A stretch of 64,000 bases of DNA from positions 1 to 64,000 of the forward strand of contig JAIFAC010000118.1 in the NCBI GenBank assembly GCA_026545765.1. Direction: 5' to 3'. A program made the position numbers and the translations under genes. Numbering within the stretch: position 1 is the stretch's first letter; every line of letters starts with the position of its first letter. The notes under the pieces are model-generated. The model did no database searches, was not told where the DNA came from, and saw only the letters and a program-made list of their open reading frames with translations. Positions 50,067-61,899 of the stretch are shown in pieces. The stretch is from Plantago major (taxonomy: Eukaryota; Streptophyta; Magnoliopsida; Lamiales; Plantaginaceae).

Positions 50067-51465
50067 TGTCCAGATTAGTGAGTGCAGAGATGAAGGAGGA
50101 TGAGCGGGAGAGGAATTTGTTTGAGAGTGACAAGTGAATAGTGTGTGGAAGGTGAGGAGTTTTTGTTTTAACCGCGGCTTGGGAGTAGTAAAAAAAACTA
50201 CTTTTTGGTTTTTGGATGTAATGATTGTGGTTTAGGTGGGCGGCAGTTTTAATGAGTGGTGGAGAAGTGGGCTAATGAGAGGGAGTAACATGGTTAATAT
50301 AGTTGGAGGATTGTGTTTTTGGTTTGGTTTGCTTCATAGATCATAAACATATATATCAAAGCACAAACCAAGATCTGTACACAACTGTTAATATGAGATT
50401 AAGGAAAGCAAATGAAAACCGTATCAATTAGGTCAATCATGAAGAAGATTCTCAATACTCAACTTAGGGAGGTACATTTTTGGTTTAGGAAACAAATCAA
50501 GATCAAGTATGAGTAAGAAACTATGATTCCCCGAAAGAATGATGGAAGTAAGACAAGTACTCCCCTCAAACCCGACCCAAAAACACATCAAAAAATAGAG
50601 AGCACAAAGAGCAAAAAGTCCTTTAAGCACGATCGATGTTGTCACGGATGTTGGCTCAACATTGATGACAACATCGAAATCGGACCACTCTTAATGTAAG
50701 TCGGCCGAAACCAAGTCTCAAGATGTGATTAGATTAACACCAGCGATCTGCGAGCAAAGACAAAAGAGAAGGGAATACCAAGGAAACACACTCAACAATG
50801 CCTCAAAATTAAATTGAACAATTAGCATAAGGTTGAGTGGGGTGACCATGAGGCCTGAACCATGTCGAATAATTCGAACACGTATGAATCCGCTCCAAAG
50901 CCTATGCGGAGTTAGGCAAACCTACGTCTCATGGCATAAAATCACTCATTTGACCACATTGGGTAATTTGGTACTCGAGAAGTGAGCAAGCGACATTACG
51001 AGAATCGGCACTTTTGTGTGTCGGTTTCGATCTGAGCCATCAACCCTCACGACATATGACACATTGTACGTCGATATCTAGATAGTATTTGAAACACCTG
51101 AACACGATCCTCGGCGGACACACTTGAGCCCTTTTAACATAATTCATTAGCTTTATTAAGCATAGAGGACGGAGGCGATCAAGTGCGAGTCAGTGCAGTA
51201 AAAATAGCCAAAATCAGCAAAGTGGGTTTTACATAAAGCAAACACACGGAGACTCGATCCCTTTCAACCTTGGTTTCAAATAGCCTTTCAAACCCTAAGC
51301 ATCACCCCATAAGCTACAAAGCGAAATAGCCATAGACCGATCTGAAGCAGAACGCTGAAACCTGATGAAAAAGAAAAAGTAAATCAGCAAAAGGACATCA
51401 CTAGATATACATAGAAGTCAATGTTGACCGTGATGTTATGTCAACATTGCTTGCAACAAATCACA
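50067..51465 (-). other. Leader and spacer between RNase H and the 3' gene of element F
   Basis: No sustained coding similarity. The part next to the 3' gene start (50067-50330) reads on the minus strand like a C- and A-rich plant 5' leader with a TATA-like CTATATTAAC near 50296-50305. Palindromic CAATGTTG/CAACATTG motifs occur at 50647-50675 and 51419-51450. Nothing else recognised. Confidence 0.45.
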
Positions 51466-52909
51466 TCAAATAGTGCATAGACCAAGAGACCTTCTCAAAC
51501 TGAAGAATCTCTCCTTATCAAGAGGCTTTGTGAAGATGTCAGCTAACTGATTTGTGGTATCAATGTGTTGTATGTCAATAATTTGTTTGGTGACCAAGTC
51601 TCTAAGAAAATGATGTCGAATGTCTATGTGCTTGGTGCGTGAGTGTTGAACTGGATTCTTGGAAATGTGAATGGCACTTAAGTTATCACAAAACATCAAA
51701 AGAGTGTCACTTTGGAACCCATATTCATGCAGCATATTGTTCAACCAAATTAGTTGAGACACACAACTCCCAGCAACTACATATTCCGATTCAGCAGTTG
51801 AGAGAGACACACAATTTTGTTTCTTACTATACCATGACACAAGATTTGGTCCAAGATAAAAAACAACTTCCACTAGTTGATTTTCAATCATCTAAGTCAC
51901 CAATCGGAATCTTGAATAATGCCAGCAGATTAGTGTTTGAATCACATGCATACCATAATCCAAGATTAACGGTTCACGATATATATCGAATGATTCTTTT
52001 GATAGTTAGATGAGGTGTTTTGGGTTTGGATTGATACAGCACAACACGTACAAACGAGAGAACATGATGTCGTCGGTGGCTAAGAGATATCGAGACTTCA
52101 ATCATTGATCTATACAATGTTGGGTCAACATAAATCTGACATCGATTTCTTTGAGTTTGAGCGGTAGCCATGGGAGTCTTTGCAAGGTTTGGCATTTTCC
52201 AGACCAAATTTTTTGATAAGATTCTTGGCATATTTCTCTTGAGAGATAAAGAGGCCATCCTGTTTCTGTTGTATCTGGAGCCCCAAGAAGAAACTGAGTT
52301 CACCAATCATACTCATCTCAAAGGTTCCTGTCATGGCTTGAACAAACTTTTCTAGCAAAGAGGGGTTAGTAGCACCAAAGACAATATAATCAACATAGAT
52401 TTGTGCGATGCATATGTCATTTCCTTTCACGAGGATAAATAGAGTTTGATCTCCTCACCCTCTTAAACCCTAATCCGACTAAGAATTCGGTCGATCTAAG
52501 AAGCGAGGGCTTGTTTCAAACCATACAATGCTTTTCTTAGTTTAAAAACATGGTCAGGGTAAAGAGGATCTTCAAACCCTCCAGGTTGTTCAACATACAC
52601 TTCTTTGTCAATGTAGCCATTCAAGAATGCTCCTTTAACATCCATTTATTTGAGTTTTATTTTAAGACAACATGCTATGGCTAAGAGCAAGTGAATGGAT
52701 TCTAGTCTAGCAACAGGAGCGAAGGTTTCATCAAAATCAATGCCTTCTACTTGAGTGTAACCTTGAGCAACCAATCTGGCTTTGTTCTTTACAACTACCC
52801 CTTTATCATCACTCTTATTTTTGAAAATCCACTTGGTTCCTATGACATTTATGTTATGGGAGGGGAACAAGTGTCCGGACTTCATTTGTTTGGAATTGAA
52901 GAAGCTCAT
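51466..52909 (-). pseudogene. pol: Element F: reverse transcriptase and RNase H
   Basis: RNase H (51466-51960) shows LVSWYSKKQNCVSLSTAESE, FCDNLSAIHISKNPVQHSR, TKHIDIRHHFLRDLV and NQLADIFTKPLDKERF. RT (51970-52909) shows [43 protein letters not shown] and GTFEMSMIGELSFFLGLQI. Order and motifs are typical of Ty1/copia, close to Sirevirus sequences. Broken in a few places. Confidence 0.88.
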
Positions 52910-53604
52910 CTTGCATTGCTTCTATCCAAAATCATCGATGAGGGCTTCTTTCACATTTTAGGTTCAATTAAAGAAACAAAGCACGAGGAACTTACAGTGT
53001 GATTTGACAAAGTCTGAGTGTCTCCTTGTAGTTTTTGCGCGTGTTTCCCCTCAGTGTCCTCCCTCCTGGATTTCCAATTACCTGGGAACTGGGATGATCT
53101 TTGTGAATTCTGGAAGGAGGATCCTTATGTGAGTCAGGGTGAGGAGGTCCTTGCAGCGTAGGTGTAGCATTAATGCCAGAGGCATTATCAGATTCACCTC
53201 GATCTCCTTTGGGGATCGACATTCTTCATCAACATGAGTGGAAATGCAGGATGTTGAACTGAATGTTGAGTTAACATTGCACAGAGGGGATGTTGGCACA
53301 ACATTGCCCACATCATGGGTTCTTTCACTTTGATCAGCAGCAGGAGTCATAGTGTCTGGAATGTTCCCATGTGTAGAAGAGTCAGGGGTTGTGTCAATAA
53401 CCTGTTGAGCACCTGCAGAGATCTTTTTCTGGGCATAGGGCTCAGAGTCATCAAAGGAAACATTCACAGATTCTTGTATAGTTTGCAATCTAGGATTGTA
53501 TATTCTATACGCATGACTATTTTGTGAGTACCCTACAAAGATTCCTTTGTCACTTTTAGCATCAAACTTCCCTAGATGTTCCCTTTTAACAACAGGATCG
53601 TTCT
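52910..53604 (-). pseudogene. pol: Element F: integrase C-terminus and IN-RT linker
   Basis: The minus strand from 53604 encodes KREHLGKFDAKSDKG, then SYSNSHAYRIYN-like residues and QTIQESVNVSFDDSEP, the usual copia integrase C-terminal block. A Pro/Ser/Thr-rich linker follows (53222-52992), with several CAATGTTG-type motifs. Similarity stops at about 53604 where element G starts. Confidence 0.8.
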
Positions 53605-55818
53605 TGCGACGAATTGATTAAGCTAGTTCTAAAGAGATAGAAACGTTTTGCATTCACTGTAGTGATACTCCTACCCTAGCATAAATCAAACAATTTCAAA
53701 CAAATGTAATACGTAAATCATGCAGTTCTACTGCAAACAATCGAAGAAAATTAACCCCTTCAAGTAGTGTGCTATTACGGAACCCAAGCCGTAAAATCAC
53801 ATACACTGCTATTGCTAGTCCTACCAAATACGAGCTATAAGTACGTGTAAACCACAAAATAGCAACTACGGCTAGATATGTCCTTACCCGGGTATAGCCT
53901 AATTAATGATAAATAGTTAGCAAGTTCAGACCGATAAATGCACTTTCAGTTACAAACGAAGTATTAACCTGTCACATACAAAGTCTAAAGACATCCACCA
54001 AACAATGTACGATTAATACCTGGATACGTCGTGGCTACGAATATCGCCTGAAGGAAAGTAAATCTTCTTGATTGAAAGAGAGAATTTAATCTACATTGAT
54101 TACAAAGTTTGAAAATTGAAAGAATTTACAACTAATATGTATGAAGATATCACTAAACTACTGATACAAGAGTCTATTTATAAGACCAGGAAGTTAAAAT
54201 TTGAAATAGTGGAGAAAACTGCCATAAAATCATGGCTTGACCAAGTCAAATAGGGCTCACCGCGGTCTGGCTTGGTTTCTGGAGATTCTATTTCTTCTCT
54301 GCTTCTTAGACCGCGGTGAGGCTCCTTAATGAGGGAGCTCACCGCGGTGAGGTCTGTCTCCGAAAAAAACTTCAATTTTCCCACTTCTTCCTATTTTTAC
54401 TCCCTTTTTCCAACTTCCAATCCACCACTTTTGGAGTAATGGCCCACTTCTGGCCTTATGTGCTTCTAGAAGCTTTGGAGATGCTTGAAATTACACGGTC
54501 CTCCATCTCCTTGCCTACCAAAAAACATACAAATACACACAAGACTCCCAAAGCGTGAAAATGTACCAAAAGGGCAAAAAGCAGCAAAAGGCACTAAAAG
54601 ACTAAATGAGTCGCTAAAATATCGACTCATATTTGGGAAACCTCCCATTTTTTCCCACTTCTTCCTATTTTCACTCCCTTTTCTCAACCTCCAAGTCTCC
54701 ACCTTGGAGTAATGGCCAATACTTGGCCTTGTGTGATTCTAGAAGCTTTGGACAAGCTTAAAATTGCACATAAACACCTAAAATACACCTAAATAGTATA
54801 AAAATACAAAACACCCAAACATGAAAATGAAAAACACTAACAAAATGGCTAGAAGACAAAACAAAATATGGCTAAAAAGACTAAGCAGTCGTTAAAATAT
54901 CGACTAATCGGACTTCCCAAACCGAACCTTTGCTCGTCCTCGAGCAAACAAGACTAAAATGTCCCGGAAAAGAAAAACACGAGACATGACACAACACGGA
55001 AGAGTTCAATCCACAAGCTACGGAACAACTATTGCAAGAGTTAAGCAGCGATGTAGGTTCTTCACATTGAATTGACTCACTTGTGTAGGTTGTAAGAATA
55101 GTGATAGATGGTGATATTTCAACCTAGCATAAAATCTACAATCACGAGACAAGGTAATACATAGAGCATACAATTAAACAAACAACGAAATTAGTAAATC
55201 CTTTCAAGGAGTGTGCTTATCTGAGAGGACTAATTAAGGTTACCTAGTCGCAGATCATCGCCTGCTATTGCTAGTTCAACCAAATAAGGCATACAATCGT
55301 ATAATCTACAAAACGCTTTCACAAGCTATGCATACATCCGGATATTTCCTAATTAATGATAACGATAAAAGCAAGTTTACACCGATACAACATGCGTTAC
55401 GTGATCGAGATGTAACAACTATCACGTCTGAAATAAATAAGTAATTATGCGATTGATACACGGATACGTGTAGGACACGAGATAAATGCGAGGAAATAAA
55501 CTTCTATTAAAAGAGAGATTGAATCTCTAGAATTTTTACAATGCTTGAATTGAAAGAGATTATAACTAAGAGGTATGAAGATATGAAAAACTACTGATAC
55601 AAGTGGTCTATTTATAACACCGAGGAAGTATAAATTTGAAAGCTAGGGAAAAAAAAACTGCCAGAAATCGTGCATTGACTCTATCTCTTCAGCTCTCACC
55701 ACGGTGAGCCTTCTTTATGTTCTGGCTCACATGGTCTCGTCCTTCATTACATTTGGCTTTGCTGGACATGTGAGCCTCCGTTATGACAGACTCAACTGAT
55801 GAATCTTGATGGGAAATT
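53605..55818 (-). mobile_element. Element G: shrunken Ty3/gypsy-like element with nearly adjacent LTRs
   Basis: Left LTR about 53605-54917: on the minus strand it starts TGATTAGTCGATATTTTAACGACT (an inverted repeat) and has a TATAAATAGAC-type box near 54174. The sequence to the right, about 54918-54965, contains TTGCTCGAGGACGAGCAAAGG and a purine run, a phrase typical of the 3' end before the LTR in plant Tat/Athila elements. Then 55020-55818 matches the U5/R and U3 part of the left LTR (TATA near 55610), so it is the other LTR, cut by element E. Almost no internal region remains. No coding domain found. Confidence 0.5.
54380..54917 (-). repeat. Tandem duplication of the LTR start in element G
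   Basis: Two diverged copies of a roughly 270-bp block (54380-54645 and 54655-54917) each carry CCCACTTCTTCCTATTTT, GGAGTAATGGCC, TTCTAGAAGCTTTGGA and the inverted-repeat LTR start. This is a U3 duplication, common in gypsy LTRs. Confidence 0.6.
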
Positions 55819-57519
55819 TGTTGGGAAATTTGTTGGGAAATTTGTTAGGAAATTTGTTAGATATTTTGTTAGAAATATCTGTTTAGATTTTGATCAGCAA
55901 CATGATGACTTATCTTAGTCTCAGAAAGGTGATTAGTACTCTTGGTTCACTTGAACATTGTAAAAGAGGAAACCCAATAAGTATGATAGTCTAGCTAATC
56001 TTGTATAGGATGTTAGGTCTCAAAATGTAATTTTTATTTTATGAAGAGAAGACCAAGAAGAAGACATCCAAGCAGAACAAGCTCAACGACAATGAAGACT
56101 TGAAAGCGCACAATATTACTGAAACTGTTTTTCAGATACCTTAGCCAGATATCTTGAAGACACGAACAGTTTTAAACAAACTGTGTCACAAGAGATATCT
56201 GAGAAATAAAAGGCCTATCTGAAAACAAGGAAAGTGTCCACAGATATCTATTCTCAGATACCTTGAGCATTAACCACATTTCTGAAAAAGAAATATATAT
56301 ATTGCAAACAAAGTTGTTTCAATAAAAGTGGTATCTGAAGATTGAAGATAAGGACGTGCAAAGAATCAGATAACACTAGTCTCTGATACAAAGCATAGTT
56401 CCGTTGGCACTACAGGACAAAAAGTATAGTACAATGCATTTAATGCACGGACAGAGATGTCTGAATAAAAGCAATGCGACGAAGAAGAAGACAAAATCTG
56501 CTACAGTACTATACACAGATATCAATAGTTCGAATTTGAGCCTAACGGATACTATTCAAACGGTACTCAAATTCATCTATAAATATCAACACTTAGACTG
56601 CTTGAAGAGACACACAACAGACCTTGAACTGCATAAAAACCCAGAACATCTTACTCTCTCAAAGCAACTTACGTATCCTCAAAGCTTTCTGTTGCGACCA
56701 AAGCTTTTGATCTTGAGTAACCTTTGAAGTTCTAAGTGTCACGATCCTAAACAAGCACATATCTCAGAAAGAGTTGAAACAAAAGATCAAGTATAAAGAT
56801 TCATTACATTGAACATTTATCTAAGACTTGGTCGATAAAAGAACAAGATACCATACATTGAAAAGTGTATTAAGTATACTTGATTCACGAGCTATCTGAA
56901 TAATGAATAAGTTATTAAAGAAGCTCATCGACAACAAACCAAAACCAACACCATAATGGCGTGGAGTCTGAAGTACTTAGTTTGAAAATCAAGGAATAAC
57001 TCCAAGGTTCTTTGGAGTATAGGAAGTACTTGATTTGGGAAACTAATGAATAACTCAAGGTTATTGAGTATAGGAAGTACTTAGCTTGGGAAGCTAGGAA
57101 TAACTCAAAAGGTTTACTGCAGAAGTACTTGGTAAAGCCGGGGAACAACTCAGGGGGAACATTTGGTTGGGAACCAATTATTTAAGAATCTTAGAATAGG
57201 ATTATTATAATGTGAACTCAATTATCTGTTCTAGTGAATTCTAGGTCTCTGGAAGACCGAAGTGGATTAGTTGGAGGATTACGCCACCTCCAGATACCAC
57301 TATACTTGCTGTGTTATTTACCTTTCTGTATTTACATTTCAGCAACACACACACTTTAAGCATTTACGCACTTATCTTTATTAAGTCTTCCGCGCTCTGA
57401 TTCTAAGTATCAGATATCTATTTAGATATCTGAGAAATAGTTTTTATCGACAAAAGTTTTAAAAGACTATTCACCCCCCCCCCCTCTAGTCTTTTACTTT
57501 GCCGTTATCTGGACCAACA
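55819..57519 (+). repeat. 5' LTR of element E
   Basis: It begins with repeated TGTTGGGAAATT units then TGTTAGGAAATT, and ends ACCAACA; about 1.70 kb depending on which repeat unit is the true start (55819 or 55843). A TATAAATATC box lies near 56580-56588 and a poly-C run at 57474-57484. AGATATCT palindromes occur many times (for example 56148, 56197, 56240, 57415-57433). Confidence 0.9.
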
Positions 57520-57521
57520 AG

Positions 57522-57533
57522 TGGTATCAGAGC
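57522..57533 (+). other. Primer-binding site of element E
   Basis: TGGTATCAGAGC, a full 12-base match to the usual plant initiator tRNA-Met primer site, two bases after the LTR. Confidence 0.9.
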
Positions 57534-57636
57534 AGGAGGTTCACAAGCCTTCTGCACTGAACCTAGATCCCCAGATAGGTGATGGAAATTGGTCCATTTT
57601 CGAGGACTATTTAATTTGTGTGTTAAGTGTGCAGGT

Positions 57637-60110
57637 ATGTCTCTGAGTGATGCACCCATTCTCAAACCAGAGAATTACGAGAAATGGAAAAATAACATGA
57701 TGCTCCAGCTTGAAGCCATAAGTGACGAAATGATCGAAGTGATAAAGAATGGCCCAATAGTCATTCAACAACTCAAACAAGTCATGGAGGTTTCTAATGG
57801 TAGAGACAGAGATCAAAGCGAAGGATCTTCACAAACCGATGCGTCAACAAGTGGGAGATCTACTAGTCAAGTCATTTACGAACCAAAGCCAAGAGAACTC
57901 TGGACATCGGAAGATGCCAAGAGAAATCGTCTGGATGGTCAAGCTCGTAATATCATCATCAGATCGACACCTGAGCACATACAAGCGTAAAGGGTGCTAC
58001 ACGGCGAAAGTTACGCAGTGATTGAAGAAATCTGCGGGCGAGAAAACCAAAGAAAACAAGTTTGAAGTTCTCAAGTTGAAATTTCAAAATTTCAAACAAG
58101 GACCCACTGAAACTCTGGAAGAACTTGATTTCAGATTTACCACTCTCATGAGTGACATGGCAGCTCTTGGGGAAAGCAACAGATACTCCCAGTCAGAAAA
58201 GATTAAGACTATTGTCAGAAGTCTTAACCACAACTGGGAGCATACCAAATTCTTTTATTTTAACCAAGGAATGCCAAATATCACTCCAGTGGAACTTTTC
58301 TCTCATCTTACTCTTGTTGATTATGAGACAACTCAAAGAGAACAAACAATGAAAAGTTGTAAAAGCGTTGCTCTAGTCACTCAAGGAACTTACGAAAGAA
58401 GAAAAGCAAGGAAGAAAGCGAGGATGCTCTTGCTGCAAAGCAAATGAGCAAATATATCGAGAAATTGAAAGAAGGAAAGCGAAGAGAAGTGAAAAAGCAT
58501 CTAGGCTCAAACTATCACCGACAAAATATGCAAAGCTCATTTGAACAAGCCATTTCGAGAAAGCATCATGTCTTGAGGAAGCGAAATTGGAAAGCGATAT
58601 CTGTTTCTATTGTCAAAAAACAGCCACTTCAAGAAGGATTGTCGCCTCAACAAACTAAGGACGGTGACAAGAAAGATAGGAGAATCTTGAAGAAGCCGAA
58701 GCTTTGTTAATCAAGAAAGAAAGAAAATCAAATTCAATGGATGCTCTAGGCGTTGAGATGATTACAAGATGACAATTCAGATGACTCAACCTTACCATCA
58801 CCGAAATTATGTGGAGTTACTCATGATATAATCGACTTGACCTCAAGAAGAATGAAATGTGTGGAGTTCTTTGAAATTGACGGTCGGACATCTCCAACAT
58901 AGAAATCATCTTATGGTGATGAGGTAACACATACTTCTTGTTATACTTATGAAAGTGATGAAAAGGAAATAAAAATCTAGAAAATCTCGGAAAGAACTTG
59001 ACATCTATGAAAGAGAATTTCTAATGATCCGAGCTAAATGAAAACCTTGAAGAAGAAAAGAATTCTCTTGCAAAGGAAAATTCTCAATTAGTTAAAGTAT
59101 CTGAGAGAAAGGATCTGAAAATGCATCTCTCAAAGCTCGGATATCTCGAGACCGAAAATTCACATAAAGAAGCAATGGTGAATTACAAAGAAATATGAAG
59201 ATCTTCTTTACGAGAACAAGGAACTCAAGAAGAAAGAATTATCTTTTCAATCTTATGCCAAAGCTAGTGACACTCTTCTTGAAGTACAATCTTACTTAAG
59301 AGATCCTTGAAAAAAGAAAGGACTTGGTGAATACACAAACAGTTGTTCTATCACTCGAGCAAGAGTAAGGAGAGAAGAACATTTGTAAGTACTCGACAAA
59401 CGGTTCCCATGCAATCTATAGTATCGGTGAAAAGACAAAGATTGTTGACAAAGTAAAAGCGATTCGACTAAACCTTTGTGGGAAAAACAAGTCAAAAACA
59501 AAAGCTATTGGGCACGTCTACGAAAAGAAACACAACCGAAAAGTGTAAACACCACGATGCTATGTCTCTCAAAAGGTAGAATTGCGAGGTAGCAAATTCT
59601 CCCATGTCACTTTTACGGAAAGAAATTGGACCAACCGGAGACTAGCAAAGTCACTGAGAAAAGATCTCGAGATAGCTTCAAGTGCTCAAACGGTATTGGC
59701 TACAAAGGCATCGGAAAACAACTTGCTCATGAGTACAAGCGGGAAGCAAGAACGATGGTAAAGCTAGAGTTGCTCAAAGCAATTATCGGTGGAAATTTAA
59801 TCAAGCCATGAAAATCTGAATGCAGGCTAGAAGAAATCTGGCAAGAAAGCTAAGTTCTTTGAAAAGCAAACTCGAAACTGACAGTATCTGAAAGCATCAT
59901 ATGGAGCACCTAGGAACACACCGAGGAAGAAAATAATTCTTACTAATGATAACATTCATTCAAATAGAATTCCTCCTTATGCTCTGTCGGACAAAAGAAT
60001 ATTTCAAAGAAATTCAATCAAAATGGATTCCTCTTGGAAGATCTTTTAATTGACGGTTCCATCAAAGATATGAGAACCTAATCTCCTGTTTCTGTTGTGC
60101 GTAATGCTTC
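57637..60110 (+). pseudogene. gag: Element E: gag and long coiled-coil linker
   Basis: The start ATG at 57637 gives MSLSDAPILKPENYEKW, the usual N-terminal signature of plant copia Gag. The body shows LKLKFQNFKQGPTETLEEL and NHNWEHTKFFYFNQGMPNIT (58020-58300). The zinc-knuckle region lies at about 58600-58655. Beyond it is a long charged linker with heptad-rich segments (58970-59300) and a Lys-rich, Cys-containing part (59400-59820). Gag forms the particle and packages RNA. Broken as read. Confidence 0.8.
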
Positions 60111-61335
60111 TGGACTAAAGCACAATGGCTATTTGATAGTGGATGCGGAAAGCACATGACAGAGACAAAGCAAATCTGTTGATTACAAAGCTTGCAACAC
60201 AGACCGGATATCAGTTCTTTGGAGGAGAATTAAATCCCTCTCTGGGATTTGGCAACGTCAAATTGGGAACTTTAACAATCACTGACGTATTACATGTTAA
60301 GGATTTGAAATATAATCTAGTTAGCATGAGCCAGTTTGCAGACAAGGGTTTTAATATAAAATTCAAAGCTAAATACTGCAAACTAATTGACAATGAGTCA
60401 AAGCAGACAGTCTTAGTTGGTCGGCGGAAAGGCAGTCTTTATGTTGCCGATTGGGCATCTGCCACAACTGAAGAATGTCTCATGGTGAGTCAATCTGATC
60501 ACACAGAAGAGCATTGGTTATGGCACAAAAGAATGAGTCACTTGAACTTCAAAACTCTGAACAGACTTGCCAAGAAAGAGTTAGTGGTTGGCCTTCCCAG
60601 AACATCTTTCAAAAAGGATGGTATATGTTCTGCCTGTTAGATGGAGAAACAATCTACGATCTCTTTCAAGTCCAAAATCAGACACTCTAGTGTTAGACCA
60701 CTGCAACTATTACACATGGTTCTTCTTGAATCATCTGTAACTAGTTATGCAGGAAAGAAGTATGGTCTAGTTGTTGTAGATGACTTCTCAAGATTCACTT
60801 GGGTCTTTCGAAACACAAATCGATGCGAGGTGGAATCTGAAACTTCTTGAAAAAGCTTGAAGTCATGAAAATGACAAGGTATCTCGCAATCGATGCACCA
60901 TGGTCTTGAGTTTGTCAACCAGTACATAAAGGAGTTTTGTACCTGCAAAGGTATACAACACCAACTTTCCTCTGTAAGAACACCTCAACAAAATGGTGTT
61001 GCAGAAAGGAAAAACAGAACCCTTAAAGAAGCTGCAAGGACAATGCTAGTGACCTTTGAAATAAGTGAAATTTATTGGGTTGAAGCTGTAAACACAGCTT
61101 GCTACATTCAGAACAGATGTTTGATAAACAAACACCATGACAAGACCCCCTATGAAATCTTGGTTGGTAGACCCCCTAATATCAAACATCTGAGAGTATT
61201 TGGTTGTAAATGTTTTGTTCTAAACAATGGGAAAGATTATCTGAGAACATTTCAACCAAAAGCAGATGAAGGTGTATTTCTTGGTTATTCCACAAATAGC
61301 AAAGCCTACAGAGTTTACAACAACAAAGAAAATTG
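60111..61335 (+). pseudogene. pol: Element E: protease, GAG-pre-integrase and integrase
   Basis: Aspartic protease: DSGCGKHMT at about 60135-60160, followed by FGNVKLGTLTITDVLHV and LKYNLVSMSQF. GAG-pre-integrase: GSLYVADWAS, then the zinc-binding HHCC start WLWHKRMSHLNFKTLNRLA to CSAC (60510-60640). Integrase core: SSVTSYAGKKYGLVVVDDFS with the first catalytic Asp, HGLEFVNQYIKEFC, and NGVAERKNRTLKEAARTM with the catalytic Glu; C-terminal block VFGCKCFVLNNGKD and FLGYS to 61335. Mostly open, with a few breaks. Confidence 0.88.
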
Positions 61336-61899
61336 AAGAATCAATTCATGTTGTATTCTATGAAGGAAATAAGAAAACACCTCCTAATGACGAACTCTCA
61401 GAAAGGTTCAAAGAACTATTACTGAGGGATTCTAAAGAAGAATCCTCAGAAAGGAAAAACATCATTATGGAAAGTGAGGATGACTCTGACGTAGAAAAGC
61501 TTGAAATGCCTAGTAACAACAAGATGACTCACAGACATGATGAGGAATTTCCTATGAGTTTTCCAGAAATGGAACAGGTTACTGAGAACCTTAATCATAA
61601 AGAGATATCTGAAAATGAGACTGCTGAAATGCAAGTTTCAGATATCTGTAACACTGAAAAAGTGTCAGATATTCATGACATTTCCCATATGTCAGATATC
61701 TCAGATACTGAAAAAGTATCAAATCATAATCTTAGTGATTCACTTTCAAATCACTTGGATATTGATCCTACTAGCACTAAACCTATGATGAGATGGATCA
61801 AAAATCATCCTGCAAAGGATGTAATTGGACCAATTAATCAAGGTGTTAGGACTAGGAGAGAAATAGCTGAAAATGCTAATTCTCTCTTTGGATGTTTCA
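61336..61899 (+). pseudogene. pol: Element E: acidic integrase-RT linker
   Basis: A hydrophilic, Ser/Glu/Asp-rich linker with repeated SDI and TEKVSD units (61590-61740). The repeat arises because the palindrome TCAGATATCTGA recurs in frame. It then runs into the conserved DIDPTSTKPMMRWIKNHPA block that starts the RT domain. No catalytic role is expected. Confidence 0.75.

Larger units (their letters stand above)
47105..53604 (-). mobile_element. Element F: second Ty1/copia family (Sirevirus-like), truncated
   Basis: Minus-strand element consisting of a 3' LTR (about 47105-47891), repeated PPT-like runs, a 3' gene in the env-like position (48232-50066), a leader, RNase H, RT, the IN-RT linker and the end of integrase. 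It stops at about 53604 where element G begins; the gag side and 5' LTR are not in the window. Its sequence is only distantly related to family S, so it is a separate family. The repeated AAGGGGGAGATT runs are a known Sirevirus trait. Broken, with perhaps a dozen breaks in the surviving coding parts. Confidence 0.8.

Noticed and set aside
55819-55870. Repeated TGTTGGGAAATT units as a possible short CRISPR-like or satellite array
   Set aside because: Only three or four units at an LTR edge, in a eukaryotic retroelement; best explained as duplication at the LTR start.
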